Assembly: GCF_032362555.1 (NCBI RefSeq)
Contig: NC_083536.1
Coordinates: 6,820,001 to 6,884,000, forward strand
Length of the DNA stretch: 64,000 bases
Direction of reading: 5' to 3'
Origin: Amyelois transitella
Taxonomy: Eukaryota > Arthropoda > Insecta > Lepidoptera > Pyralidae
Part shown: positions 44,416-56,433 of the stretch, piece by piece
How positions within the stretch are numbered: the stretch's first letter is position 1
Layout: each line of letters starts with the position of its first letter
Translations under genes and position numbers: made by a program
The notes under the pieces: model-generated
The model's database searches: none
The model's input: only the letters and a program-made list of their open reading frames with translations
Told to the model about the DNA's origin: nothing

Positions 44416-44873
44416 GACTCTGTTATCATCTTTATTTAGTACTTGAATTATAAAAATTAAAATATTAATACATGTATCAGTTTGAACTACGTATTTTTAT
44501 TTAATGTAAACCTAACTTTTTTATCAAGTATTAAAAAAATATATACCTTCACCGTTAGTTGTTAAGGTTCACATTAGTCTAAGATATTGATTATCAATAA
44601 TTAAATTCAGAATCAACCTACGCTTGACCAATTTTTTTGATGAGCAAGTGATATTTTCTGTTTAAATAGTCAGGCAATGAAGAAAATTAAATTATTCATT
44701 GTGAGCGAACGATTATGACACAAAACATTTTGTGAAAGCCAAAATCGCGCTGCGCATGCATTTTTGCTTGTAATATTAGTTGTGCAGCGCGCAAACTGTA
44801 TGACATTTTGTACCATCTAGCGCAAAGTCTACACCACAGGATGTTGATTCCTATAAATATAAGTATTTAAACA

Positions 44874-45405
44874 ATGGTAAGTTGTTTTATATATTTAATT
44901 GTTTATTATAGATATAAGATTGATTTGATGTTATTCTAAACTTGTGTTTTTTTACAGACGCCGCAATACGTAGATGATGTGACTGCGAATTCAGATAATG
45001 AAACATTTATTCCAGATTCTTTTGAACATGCTCAACGTCTATCAGATGGATTGAGTGAGGAATTATTTAAAATACAAGCTTTCGAAAAATCAAAATCAAA
45101 GCAAAGCATGAACAGAAGGTACCTGAAAATTTATTTCCTTATTATTGATTTAAATAAGAAGGGATAAACCATACAGATTGAGCTAGCCCCATAGTAAGTG
45201 GTAAACTTGTGTCGCAGGATAAGTACTAACCTAACGATACTATAATTTTTAATAAATCCCACCCAGGTCAACCTGAAAAACACTATTTTTCCATGTTCCA
45301 GCCTGGTCGGGGATCAAACCCGTTTTATTAGAATTATTGTTATGTGTATTTTTATTTTTTGTTACAGACAACAGGATGCGATAGATCTTTCCAGATAGTG
45401 AAATA
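44874..45405 (+). pseudogene. geneB, 5' part, copy in B'
   Basis: Same start codon exon (44874), exon 2 (44958-45118) and exon 3 start (45368) as the 31114 copy. Here the following mariner is complete, and the 3' part of geneB continues on the same strand at 46730. This is the only place where both halves are in order. Confidence 0.55.
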
Positions 45406-46727
45406 CATTCAGTCAGAAAAGTATCGGGAATGGATTATTTATTTATGGTTCCAAATTCAAATTTTTGTTTTTTTTTGTTGTTGTTAGATTGGCACAACTG
45501 TTTTCCATTTTGGCGCGGAGTTTGAGTTGCATCTGTTGTTTACATTAAATACAGTGCTATTTTTAGTTATATCATATCTAGTGTGTATTGCTAATTTCAT
45601 AATGGATAAAAACATCGAACAAAGAGTTTGTCTTAAATTTTGCAATGCCAATGGAATATCGTGTTCGGAGTCACTGAAAATGTTACAGAAGGCTTACGGT
45701 GAATCGACTTTATCAAAAACTCGTGCTTATGAGTGGTACAAAGCGTTCAAAAGCGGTCGAGATGTGATGGAAGATTTGCCTCGCTCTGGTAGGCCATCAA
45801 CGTCTGCAACTGAAGTTAACATCGCAAAAGTGAAGGAAATAGTGACTGAAAATCCTCATTCAACTTTGAGAGAGATAGCCACCGAACTTTCTGTATCTCA
45901 CGAGTCGATCCGTACCATTTTAACTAATAATTTGGGTATGAAACATGTTGCCGCTCGGCTAGTCCCAAAAGACCTGAATTTTTTTCAAAAACTCAATCGC
46001 ATGAGAGTCGCTGAGGACATGCTAGAACGAGTCAATTCCGACCCAACATTCATGAAACGCATTGTTACTGGTGACGAGACGTGGGTTTACGAGTTTGACA
46101 TGCAAACTAGTCAACAAGCTTCGGAGTGGCGCCTTCCAACTGAACCGAAACCGAAAAAACCACGCCAAAGTCGTTCAAAAGTCAAAGTCATGTTGACTGT
46201 TTTCTTTGACTATCGCGGTGTTGTGCACTCGGAATTCTTGCCGGAAGGTCAAACGGTAAATAAGGAATATTATTTGAGTGTTATGCGGCGTTTAAGAGAG
46301 CAAATCCGACGAAAAAGGCCAGATTTGTGGAAAGAAAATTCTTGGATTTTGCACCATGATAATGCACCTTCGCACAAGGCCATCATTGTAAACGAATTTT
46401 TAACCAAACACTCAACAAATACCATCGAGCAACCACCATATTCACCAGATATGGCTCCAGCCGACTTTTTTCTTTTTCCTAAACTCAAATTACCACTTCG
46501 TGGCACCCGTTTTCAATCGGTAGAAGACATAAAAGAGAATTCGCGGCGAGAACTGACCTCAATTCCGGAAACAGCGTTTAAAAAATGTTTTGATGATTGG
46601 ATTATTCGTTGGCGTAAGTGTATCGTTTCTAAAGGAGCATATTTTGAAGGTGATAAAATAAATTTGGATGAATAACAAACAGTTTGTGTATTATTGATCT
46701 TTTCCTGCTACTTTCTTGACAGAGTAG
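45406..46727 (+). mobile_element. mariner M2' (complete) inside geneB
   Basis: 1322 bp between TA (45404-45405, 46728-46729). Left flank GAAA-TA and right flank TA-TTAATACC are both geneB sequence, consistent with one simple insertion. The parent form of the truncated M2t copies. Confidence 0.93.
45602..46675 (+). CDS. mariner M2' transposase (intact, DD34D)
   Basis: 357 residues with all three catalytic Asp. Differs from copy 1 (5971-7044) by a few residues (Asn in KFCNANG, Lys in EPKPKKP). The N-terminal half has Arg in SIRTIL. Potentially functional. Confidence 0.93.
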   Translation: MDKNIEQRVCLKFCNANGISCSESLKMLQKAYGESTLSKTRAYEWYKAFKSGRDVMEDLPRSGRPSTSATEVNIAKVKEIVTENPHSTLREIATELSVSHESIRTILTNNLGMKHVAARLVPKDLNFFQKLNRMRVAEDMLERVNSDPTFMKRIVTGDETWVYEFDMQTSQQASEWRLPTEPKPKKPRQSRSKVKVMLTVFFDYRGVVHSEFLPEGQTVNKEYYLSVMRRLREQIRRKRPDLWKENSWILHHDNAPSHKAIIVNEFLTKHSTNTIEQPPYSPDMAPADFFLFPKLKLPLRGTRFQSVEDIKENSRRELTSIPETAFKKCFDDWIIRWRKCIVSKGAYFEGDKINLDE

Positions 46728-46729
46728 TA

Positions 46730-47173
46730 TTAATACCAGAGTCATTTCAATGTCTTCGAGATTCGTTTGGATTCTCCGAAGAACTTTTCAAGATACAGAG
46801 TCGTCCCACCGAACAATCAAAATTAAGTACTCATAAACGGAAAATGAAGTTAAAGGGGGGTCGCAATAAGGTAGATTTTTCCAAAAAGATTGTCAAATCA
46901 CATGTTCCTAATCAATCGTTTGTGATAAAAAGTGCTCCCCACAAAGGTCTTAGACTGATCAAGATTTAAGTGCTTGACTTAGAGTGTAATCAATTAATAA
47001 GTGACTGTCTTCAGGACGATAGGGTCTTATTGAGCTCTCAATATGTGGTAAAAGATGTTGGTGATGAAATTATGGACCAGACTGAAAAAAATATTAGAAA
47101 TATTAAAAAAAATTGTAACTATAGTTATACTAATTGGTTTAAAAATTATATATTAAAATGTTTGTACAATTAA
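46730..47173 (+). pseudogene. geneB, 3' part, right copy
   Basis: Reverse copy of 35400-35843: LIPESF…SEELFKIQ, basic stretch, in-frame TAA 46967-46969, then open to 47173. With the mariner removed, the SEILIPESF frame is continuous with an upstream TTTCCAG acceptor. Confidence 0.5.
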
Positions 47174-47373
47174 TGTAATTTCCTTTATCAGTTTTTATGT
47201 CATTGTGTTATTTTTTTACAGATTTGTGTTATTTGCCTAGTATCAATAAACGTAAAATTTAAAAGATATGTGCCTTTATTTTATAGTTTAATTAGGAACC
47301 ATAACCTAAATAATAATAATAAGAACACAGTATATTTTTTACAGTAAATATTTTTATTATTCTAAAAATGTTA

Positions 47374-47880
47374 TTATAATTGAAATAAAGAATTAAACAC
47401 AAAATTGTCTTGACACCACTTTTTTAAACAGAGTGCATTTCTCAAAGCACACGTTTTTTTATGATGAACACAATTTAACACCTGATTATTCTCCTCACAA
47501 TAATCCTCATATAATTTAAGTAATTTAGGACAACCCTTTTCACCCAGTTCTATAATTTCACAATCGTTGCATAACTCTTGAATCCATACAATCTTCTCAT
47601 TTCCTTTAACTAAGACATTTTTACTTTTTAAATATGGAATTATAACTCGCCGGAATTCTCGATTATCGATAAACCCTTCATACCAATGTAGTCCTCGATT
47701 ATTTTCTAACCATCGAACTCGCTTTTTTTCTTCATCAGAAAGAGTTTTAAAAGAATAAGGTGCTTTAACCAAGAAAGTTTGTGTGTATTCCATAGTTGCA
47801 ATCGAAAATTCCTTAACAATAAAATTATTTTTCAAATCCTTAAACCCTTGTAAATCTATGATTATTGTATTAGCATTCAT
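47374..47880 (-). CDS. exonuclease-like accessory protein, right copy
   Basis: Mirror of 34693-35199, same 168 residues, ATGA overlap with the capsid gene. Faces geneB tail to tail across 200 bases with poly(A) signals on both strands. Confidence 0.45.
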   Translation of the reverse strand: MNANTIIIDLQGFKDLKNNFIVKEFSIATMEYTQTFLVKAPYSFKTLSDEEKKRVRWLENNRGLHWYEGFIDNREFRRVIIPYLKSKNVLVKGNEKIVWIQELCNDCEIIELGEKGCPKLLKLYEDYCEENNQVLNCVHHKKTCALRNALCLKKWCQDNFVFNSLFQL

Positions 47881-49085
47881 GATAACTTCTTTACAATATT
47901 GCTCAATGGCTTGTATTCAAATATGCAATCGTTCAGTATCAGACAATATGCAGCCGTTTGATCGGGTATGTCTTGGTCAGATTCGAATTCAACTCTCACA
48001 TCAATTGATCCCTTTAACATTTCATGCTGTCGTGAACAGTCTATAACAAATAACGGAGCTATGTCTCTAAATTCTTTTAATCCCATCAACGGTTCCGCTC
48101 GGCGACTATGATAAGACTGATGAAATCTTGCGTATTGTTCATATATTAATGAATATCTGTTGTCTGAGAAACTAATATTTAAACCTTCATACGGATAATA
48201 TGAAGAATTTAGAAATACTCTTACGTCTCGAATATGACAATGGTCGAACTCTGCCATCGACATTGTTGCATTACTTTTACGGTTTGTTTGTAAAGCAATA
48301 ATAACAAATCTTGGTTTCTCCAACTGTGATGAAGTTTTAATGGACCAAGTATTTTTCCTGGTTTTGGGTAACAATGGGTACTCATACAAATCCCAGTTAC
48401 GAAACGCTAAGGTTATCGCTCGATCTTTTTCTAAATGTTTAAGTAAATTGATTCTTTCACGGTCCGACACTCGAACATGAGGAACTCGCCAAACTATTTT
48501 ATTTATAATTATATCTTCGACAATTTCTCCAGAACTTAGTAATAAGGAATTGAGATTTGTATTACTTCTCAATAGTACTAATTCATGTTTACAGTTCATT
48601 ATGATTTTTTCATAATCTTCTGCAAAACCTAATATTTTATTTAACGGTATATACACAGAAAATCCTCCATCGGTGGTAATGCCTGAAGGAGACCAACCCC
48701 AAACTTTTGCGCTTTTGGATTCATTTTCATTCAATGATAGATAAGATTTAATTGTTGTGGTAATACCTGCATTTTTAACCTTATCTATTTCTATCCCATT
48801 TAGTTCATATCTTATATCTTGAAATAGAAATAGTACAGGGTTGTTTACGAAATGCACACTCGGTACTTTTTCTTTGCTAGCGTTATTTTGTTTATACACA
48901 TCGACTCTGCCCTCAATATACAAACAGCTGAGTGCAGGCAACACATACAAGTCTTGTTGATTAATCGGTATCCGTATTTCATCATTTTTGTTAAAACTTG
49001 ATACATAAGGCTTATACGAATGATATTCAAAACTTTCTATGCTATTGTCGTAAGACGCTGGTTGGCATATATTTAAAATGTTCAT
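47877..49085 (-). CDS. candidate major capsid protein, right copy
   Basis: Mirror of 33488-34696, intact 402 codons. One residue differs (Asp in GSIDV, codon 362). Both copies remaining open is notable among so many broken neighbours, though a recent duplication explains it too. Confidence 0.6.
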   Translation of the reverse strand: MNILNICQPASYDNSIESFEYHSYKPYVSSFNKNDEIRIPINQQDLYVLPALSCLYIEGRVDVYKQNNASKEKVPSVHFVNNPVLFLFQDIRYELNGIEIDKVKNAGITTTIKSYLSLNENESKSAKVWGWSPSGITTDGGFSVYIPLNKILGFAEDYEKIIMNCKHELVLLRSNTNLNSLLLSSGEIVEDIIINKIVWRVPHVRVSDRERINLLKHLEKDRAITLAFRNWDLYEYPLLPKTRKNTWSIKTSSQLEKPRFVIIALQTNRKSNATMSMAEFDHCHIRDVRVFLNSSYYPYEGLNISFSDNRYSLIYEQYARFHQSYHSRRAEPLMGLKEFRDIAPLFVIDCSRQHEMLKGSIDVRVEFESDQDIPDQTAAYCLILNDCIFEYKPLSNIVKKLS

Positions 49086-49228
49086 ATTAACAAACCTAGT
49101 AGCCTTAAAAAGTCATTATTTTTCTTTGTTAGTTTTTTTTTAATTCGCAGCGATGTTTCTTTGTGAGGTGATCCTTTAGGACTGAGTCTTTTTATAGGAG
49201 TGAAGGTGTTTTTATGAAAATTTAACAT
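49082..49228 (-). CDS. small basic protein, right copy
   Basis: Mirror of 33345-33491, same 48 residues and the same 4- and 7-base overlaps. Confidence 0.55.
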   Translation of the reverse strand: MLNFHKNTFTPIKRLSPKGSPHKETSLRIKKKLTKKNNDFLRLLGLLI

Positions 49229-49899
49229 TTTGGTTTAAAGTGCAAATACAACTGTACTTCTTCACCGCGTAAGTTAATTTGCTTGTTTTCTGCGTCTAAC
49301 AACCTTATATTGAGTGAATTTATTGAGCTCTGATTGACAGGAAAGTAAATTAAATTCTTAGGTATTTCAATAATTCTGTAACCAGGGGGTACGTTAGGCA
49401 CAAATTCATAAATAATATGGCTTGCTTTTCCGTTTACAAATGATCCGCTGATAACATCACATTCGATGCGTACGATAGTTGTAGCTAAAATGCTGACAGG
49501 ATGCTGAGATTCTGCACTTAAGTATATTAGCTTTGATTGATTCTCTATTAAATCCTAATATTTTTCCGATTGAATTATTTTTATTAAAGTGTAATCTTTG
49601 GAACAAAAAATTCTTGTTTTTAACGTATTATTATTACAACTCAATTTCAACGCTGCATTCTTTATATTACTTTTCAGATAATCACAAATATCTTGAAACT
49701 CATACGATCCTTCAGGAATTTCAATAACTTCATCTTTTCCATAGTAAAATTTGTTATTTTTTGCGTCTATGTTAGGTATAGAATTAAATGTAGAAAAATA
49801 CAAAAGCCCACATTCGTACTCTCCATTCAGTTGTAATGTAGGGGAACAGTTAGTTGTTAAAAATTCTCCTCTGCCTGTTATTGACACAGTGAAAGACAT
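49222..49899 (-). pseudogene. candidate minor capsid protein, right copy
   Basis: Mirror of 32674-33351 with the same stop, here at 49555-49557. The shared defect predates the duplication or reflects a common sequence error. Confidence 0.55.
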
Positions 49900-49931
49900 T
49901 ATTATACTGATACAAATATATTTTTATTATA

Positions 49932-50061
49932 ATTATAATATAATGTCGGTCTGTTTATTTATAATTTAAAGTTTCTGCTATTATTGTTAAACAAAGTGAA
50001 CTTAGGAAGTATGGTTGGTGCGTGATCTTACCACGGGCTCGCAGGAAGTTTACTTACCACT
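49932..50061 (-). repeat. terminal-repeat fragment D3, inverted copy
   Basis: Inverted relative to D2' (41652-42426). Right end of the inferred capsid element, truncated by the mariner junction. TATA-like box on - at 49957-49963. Confidence 0.75.
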
Positions 50062-50927
50062 GGTATTCCTTATTTACCGTTTGACCTTCCGGCAAGAATT
50101 CCGAGTGCACAACACCGCGATAGTCAAAGAAAACAGTCAACATGACTTTGACTTTTGAACGACTTTGGCGTGGTTTTTTCGGTTTCGGTTCAGTTGGAAG
50201 GCGCCACTCCGAAGCTTGTTGACTAGTTTGCATGTCAAACTCGTAAACCCACGTCTCGTCACCAGTAACAATGCGTTTCATGAATGTTGGGTCGGAATTG
50301 ACTCGTTCTAGCATGTCCTCAGCGACTCTCATGCGATTGAGTTTTTGAAAAAAATTCAGGTCTTTTGGGACTAGCCGAGCGGCAACATGTTTCATACCCA
50401 AATTATTAGTTAAAATGGTACGGATCGACTCGTGAGATACAGAAAGTTCGGTGGCTATCTCTCTCAAAGTTGAATGAGGATTTTCAGTCACTATTTCCTT
50501 CACTTTTGCGATGTTAACTTCAGTTGCAGACGTTGATGGCCTACCAGAGCGAGGCAAATCTTCCATCACATCTCGACCGCTTTTGAACGCTTTGTACCAC
50601 TCATAAGCACGAGTTTTTGATAAAGTCGATTCACCGTAAGCCTTCTGTAACATTTTCAGTGACTCCGAACACGATATTCCATTGGCATTGCAAAATTTAA
50701 GACAAACTCTTTGTTCGATGTTTTTATCCATTATGAAATTAGCAATACACACTAGATATGATATAACTAAAAATAGCACTGTATTTAATGTAAACAACAG
50801 ATGCAACTCAAACTCCGCGCCAAAATGGAAAACAGTTGTGCCAATCTAACAACAACAAAAAAAAACAAAAATTTGAATTTGGAACCATAAATAAATAATC
50901 CATTCCCGATACTTTTCTGACTGAATG
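50054..50927 (-). pseudogene. truncated mariner M2t, right copy
   Basis: Mirror of 31646-32519, transposase start at 50731, same break after VNKEY. Confidence 0.9.
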
Positions 50928-51459
50928 TATTTCACTATCTGGAAAGATCTATCGCATCCTGTTGTCTGTAACAAAAAATAAAAATACACATAACAATAAT
51001 TCTAATAAAACGGGTTTGATCCCCGACCAGGCTGGAACATGGAAAAATAGTGTTTTTCAGGTTGACCTGGGTGGGATTTATTAAAAATTATAGTATCGTT
51101 AGGTTAGTACTTATCCTGCGACACAAGTTTACCACTTACTATGGGGCTAGCTCAATCTGTATGGTTTATCCCTTCTTATTTAAATCAATAATAAGGAAAT
51201 AAATTTTCAGGTACCTTCTGTTCATGCTTTGCTTTGATTTTGATTTTTCGAAAGCTTGTATTTTAAATAATTCCTCACTCAATCCATCTGATAGACGTTG
51301 AGCATGTTCAAAAGAATCTGGAATAAATGTTTCATTATCTGAATTCGCAGTCACATCATCTACGTATTGCGGCGTCTGTAAAAAAACACAAGTTTAGAAT
51401 AACATCAAATCAATCTTATATCTATAATAAACAATTAAATATATAAAACAACTTACCAT
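50928..51459 (-). pseudogene. geneB, 5' part, right-arm copy
   Basis: Mirror of 31114-31645. Exon 2 at 51215-51375. Same predicted splice sites. Confidence 0.5.
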
Positions 51460-51917
51460 TGTTTAAATACTTATATTTATAGGAATCAACATCCTGTGGT
51501 GTAGACTTTGCGCTAGATGGTACAAAATGTCATACAGTTTGCGCGCTGCACAACTAATATTACAAGCAAAAATGCATGCGCAGCGCGATTTTGGCTTTCA
51601 CAAAATGTTTTGTGTCATAATCGTTCGCTCACAATGAATAATTTAATTTTCTTCATTGCCTGACTATTTAAACAGAAAATATCACTTGCTCATCAAAAAA
51701 ATTGGTCAAGCGTAGGTTGATTCTGAATTTAATTATTGATAATCAATATCTTAGACTAATGTGAACCTTAACAACTAACGGTGAAGGTATATATTTTTTT
51801 AATACTTGATAAAAAAGTTAGGTTTACATTAAATAAAAATACGTAGTTCAAACTGATACATGTATTAATATTTTAATTTTTATAATTCAAGTACTAAATA
51901 AAGATGATAACAGAGTC

Positions 51918-52134
51918 AACTATCAATCTATTTTTTAAAATACTTATCTCCAACATTTGGTTTGAAGATAAAATCGAATCATAATGTAAGCAGAATATAT
52001 AAATTCCAAATCCAGAAACTTAAATGTGAAAAAAAAAATTATATCTTAATTCAGTTGTGATCGAACCCGAGACCAAAAGTTACGGTCAGACTTGTTAACC
52101 ACTATGTCACGAGGGTCATCATTGCATTCGAATA
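51918..52134 (-). repeat. tRNA-like repeat, inner copy, right arm
   Basis: Mirror of 30439-30655. Confidence 0.55.
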
Positions 52135-52282
52135 TGATGACTACATAATTTACTGTACAAGAATAATATTTTATATCAGGAATCGTGTGGTGCTGACAGA
52201 GTAGAATAACACCACCCAATATCTGCCTGCAGGCATTGTAAGAGGTGATTAAGGGGGAGGTCATTGGATGTTGTTCTTCTTG

Positions 52283-52703
52283 TATGAGACATTGTAGGTA
52301 CATACACATACATACATATGGTCACGTCTATATCCCTTGCGGGATAGACAGAGCCAACAGTCTTGAAAAGACTGAATGGCCACGTTCAACTATTTGGCTT
52401 AATGATAGAATTGAGATTCAAATAGTGACAGGTTGCTAGCCCATCGCCTAAAAAAGAATCCCAAGTTTGTAAGCCTATCCCTTAGTCGCCTTTTACGACA
52501 TCCATTAGGAGAGACATTGTGGGTTGAACATAAAAAAGTCTTCAACCCTGGTCGTTGTCTTTGACAATGGATAAACTATGTTAGTAACCATTAATCAGGG
52601 GTAGACAGAGCTAACAGTTTTGAAAAGACTGTAGGTCACATTTAACTGTAAAAGTTATGATAGAATTGAGATTCAAATAGTGGCAAGTTGATAGCCCATC
52701 ATA
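52283..52703 (-). mobile_element. SINE pair S4, right arm
   Basis: Mirror of 29870-30290. Just outside its end, base 52215 differs from both other copies. Confidence 0.7.
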
Positions 52704-53152
52704 TACAAAGAGAATTCTAACTTATTAGCCTAATTCTTTCCTAAAGCAAGTCATCAAAGATAATATTGTTTGTTATGAATAGAAAATATTTTTATCGCAT
52801 AAACTATTCAACCGATTTATATAGGATATACATACATAATTATGTATAATCACGCCCATATCTCTTTTGGGGTAGACAGAGCCCACAATTTTTTCAAAAT
52901 ATAGATTATATAATTTATGAGAACGATGGAGACATAGGATTTATAATGATTACCATACCCCATTCAAAATCAATATTAATTAGATTAAAATGAAGAAATT
53001 CATGAATAAGGTTTTAATGTAAAATGTATGCGTTGAAAGCTTTGAGAAACATTTAATATTGGTATAAACAAAATGTAGCGGACCCCGGGCTCCCAAGCCA
53101 TACCCTTGAGGATGCAACCAGGAACACGCTCTAATGAGAAATAGTCCATCCA

Positions 53153-53310
53153 TCCATATAATCACGTCTACATTCCTGACGGGGTAGACAGAGCCAACAA
53201 CCTTGAAAGGCTGACAGACCACGCTGAAGCCTATTTCTTTCTCGCCTCTTGTGACATCCATGGGAAAGAGATGGAGAGGTCCTATTTTTCATTGGTGCCA
53301 GGAACCACAC
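53153..53310 (-). mobile_element. SINE copy S3, right arm
   Basis: Mirror of 29263-29420. 53311-53906 is the non-coding D-adjacent sequence. Confidence 0.72.
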
Positions 53311-53906
53311 GGCGGATGAGAGATCGGTATAAACAAATTATGTATTTTGTTACAAAACTTACTTTGATATTCGATCATCGTCATTCTACAAAGCACATCC
53401 GCTAATGCTTAAACATAATTTTTATTATATTGCATTTGCATGTTTGCATATTGTTATTAGGACGACTACACACTTAATTTACTTATAAACTCAAAGTATG
53501 GTATTGATATTCTGTGTTACATACATACCTATGAAATCCTTAAGTAGGTAGCGGTTGTCCAATTACATCTACAAGTTTCAATAGGGATTCATGTTATTCT
53601 CTAATAATAATATTGATAACGTAGACTTAACTAACACGGTGCTTGATATAGCAATAGTACGTAACCATAAGAAAGCTGGAATGTAGCCCAAATTCTAGTA
53701 CATATACCTATGAGTACATACCTGAAGGTGGTTTTGTCTTTCAAACAAATTACAATTGATATAAAAGTGTTTACTTAGTAAGTGTGTAAACACCCTTAAT
53801 TACTGTGTATCTGCTTACTTTGCGTATTTCACTCGTTCGTACATTAGACCATTTTGTTGCTAAGAACTAAGTTGTGATGTTGTGTTGTGTGTGATAATTT
53901 ATTAAG

Positions 53907-54685
53907 ATTATAATATAATGTCGGTCTGTTTATTTATAATTTAAAGTTTCTGCTATTATTGTTAAACAAAGTGAACTTAGGAAGTATGGTTGGTGCGTGA
54001 TCTTACCACGGGCTCGCAGGAAGTTTACTTACCACGGTTTCTTCCAGCCAATCATCAGTTAGGAATTAGGAAGTATGGTTGGTGCGTGATCTTACCACGG
54101 GCTCGCAGGAAGTTTACTTACCACGGTTTCTTCCAGCCAATCATCAGTTAGGAATTAGGAAGTGTGGTTGGTGCGTGATCTTACCATGGGCTCGCAGGAA
54201 GTTTACTTACCACGGTTTCTTCCAGCCAATCATCAGTTAGGAATTAGGAAGTATGGTCGGTGCGTGATCTTACCACGGGCTCGCAGAAAGTTACTTACCA
54301 TGGTTCTTTCAACCGATCATCAGTTAGGAATTAGGAAGTGTGGTCGGTGCGTGATCTTACCACGGGCTCGCAGAAAGTTACTTACCACGGTGCTTTCAAC
54401 CGATCAGTTATCAGTTAGGAATTAGGAAGTGTTATCGGTGCGTGATCTTACCAAGGGCTCGCAGGAACTTACTAACCACGGTGCTTCCAACCGGTGAACA
54501 GTTATGTGTAAAAAGTGTGTTCGGTGTGTGATCTTTCCACGAGCTCGCGGGTGATTCTTATCAATTTTATAATGGAGTCAGGTGAGTGCATTCGACTAAT
54601 GTTTTGTGTTTAGAATGAATCGAATTTTGTTTATTGGGAATTCTGGGACACAAAAGTGTCCCAGAATTCCCAATAAACATCTACT
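53907..54685 (-). repeat. terminal-repeat-like unit D2, right arm (7 units)
   Basis: Mirror of 27892-28666 with a 4-bp insertion (AGTT near 54404-54407) in one tandem unit. Hairpin at 54628-54679 is perfect. Confidence 0.8.
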
Positions 54686-54688
54686 AGA

Positions 54689-54888
54689 GTCAACTATCAA
54701 TTTATTTTTTAAAATTCTCCAACATTTGGTTTGAAGATAGAATCGAATCCTAATGTAAGCAGAATATATAAATCCCAGATCCAGATACTTAAATGTATAT
54801 CTTAATTCAGTTGTGATCGAACCCGAGACCTCAAGTTACGGGCAGACTTGTTAACCACTATGTCACGAGGGTCATCATTGCATTCGAA
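54689..54888 (-). repeat. tRNA-like repeat, outer copy, right arm
   Basis: Mirror of 27689-27888. Reads GACTCT before AGTAGATG where the left arm has GACACT. The right-arm base agrees with the empty site at 30650. The tRNA-like head is at 55609-55667 and 54889-56433 is otherwise without a gene. Confidence 0.55.
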
Positions 54889-56433
54889 TGCAATGACTAA
54901 AAAAGTGTCCGCGGCAAAACTCTACTCAACGCTCAAGTGAGTAAAGTTCTCGGCTAGTCTCGTTTCGTCCGTCCACGAGTGACAACGTCGCACAATAACA
55001 AAGTGCTCTGTTAAAAAGTGTAAAAATTGTCCAAGAATTGCGCTCAAAAAGGATAGCGTTTCCTATTTCATTTAAGTACAATTCAGTTTTAAAGTAATCG
55101 CACTTAATAGTATAAGTTAGCTGTTGATTTTCTATCAAATCATTTTATTAAATATTTAAAACTTAACGGTACTCGGCATTTAGCACTATCCGCGCCTATC
55201 TCTTTCTTGCGGTCAACAAATATAAAAGAGTAAACGAAACAAATATAGTTTTGTCGCCGCGCTTCATGATGCTCGCCTAGGAACATAAAGTTGTCGCTTT
55301 GTTTTATTTTTTATGATTTTTTATTTTGATACTAGTTCGGTTGATTAATTATTTAATGAGGTGAATGGAAATATGAAATGTTATCTGAAAATGGTACCTG
55401 TTAAAACGATTAAGTAAAATTTGTTAAGGGGGTGATACAACATCAATTACACGACTATCTAGTAAATTCTAATCACATGCCAACGAAGTCGCAAGTAAAA
55501 CCTTACAGAATAACACACAATTTACGTGTATTTCAGTTTTCCGCAGAACGCCATAATAAGGAATGAATGGATTTCTATTTTAGCGAGATACCGAGGTGAA
55601 GAGTTTTTTAATCGGGATCGAACCCGAGACCTCCGACTTGGCAGTCAGGCAAGATGATCATTAGGCCACAGAAGTCGACAAAAAACATAAGAACTACATT
55701 TAAAGTAAAAAATAAACTACTTACATCCAAATCGACACATAATCACAGACATTCAAACACTCATACACCCAAACAAACTCCTTCTAACATCCAATAGATA
55801 ATTTTTATTGCAACGCATTTCGTATCAAAATGTTAAAGTGTGTGAAGGTAAACATTTTAAAATAACAAAGCCACTCCACTAGCCTCTTTGTTCTAAATGA
55901 AACATTGAGTTAATACCATGTCACACCAAACTACGTTTATTAAGGATTGCGTGCCTTATTATAAAACATTTAAGGTTCAATTTTCAATACACTTGTTTTT
56001 GGACATAGGACTTTGTCAAATAGTCGAAGTAATATGCGTAATAATAATTACGCATTGAGGTGAGGACGATATTTTGTTTTATTTTGCTCGGAACTGTTTA
56101 TCTAGTTGTTTATAGTTGATCGAAGCTTTCCACTAAGTTTTTTGTAATAATTTAAAATGGAATATCCATACACATCAAGTGATCACAATAATACCGAAAA
56201 AAATCGAATAAAAAGTCGTGTTGACTCATGTTTTGTGCATGTGTCCATCTACTTCAACAAAGTTTCCAAATGCCTGTGTAGATCATTTTCTAATACCCCA
56301 ATTAGACTATAGTATAATCATTTGTTGTCCACTTGTGAATCACCTTTAATTAAAATTGAATAAAAAACAATATTTTCGAAGCATAGTTTTATTTAATAAA
56401 TTTATGAAATATTTGAAAAACAAAAAAATGTGC

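Larger units (their letters stand above)
37170..45405 (+). repeat. block B' (spacer of the inverted repeat), direct copy of 23410-31645
   Basis: Every feature of block B recurs here at +13760 with no net indel. The direct repeat extends into the flanking mariners (22086-32508 with 35846-46268). Non-coding parts not listed separately: 37170-37551, 39904-41448, 42427-43022, 43181-43629 and 44416-44873, all as in block B. Confidence 0.93.
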
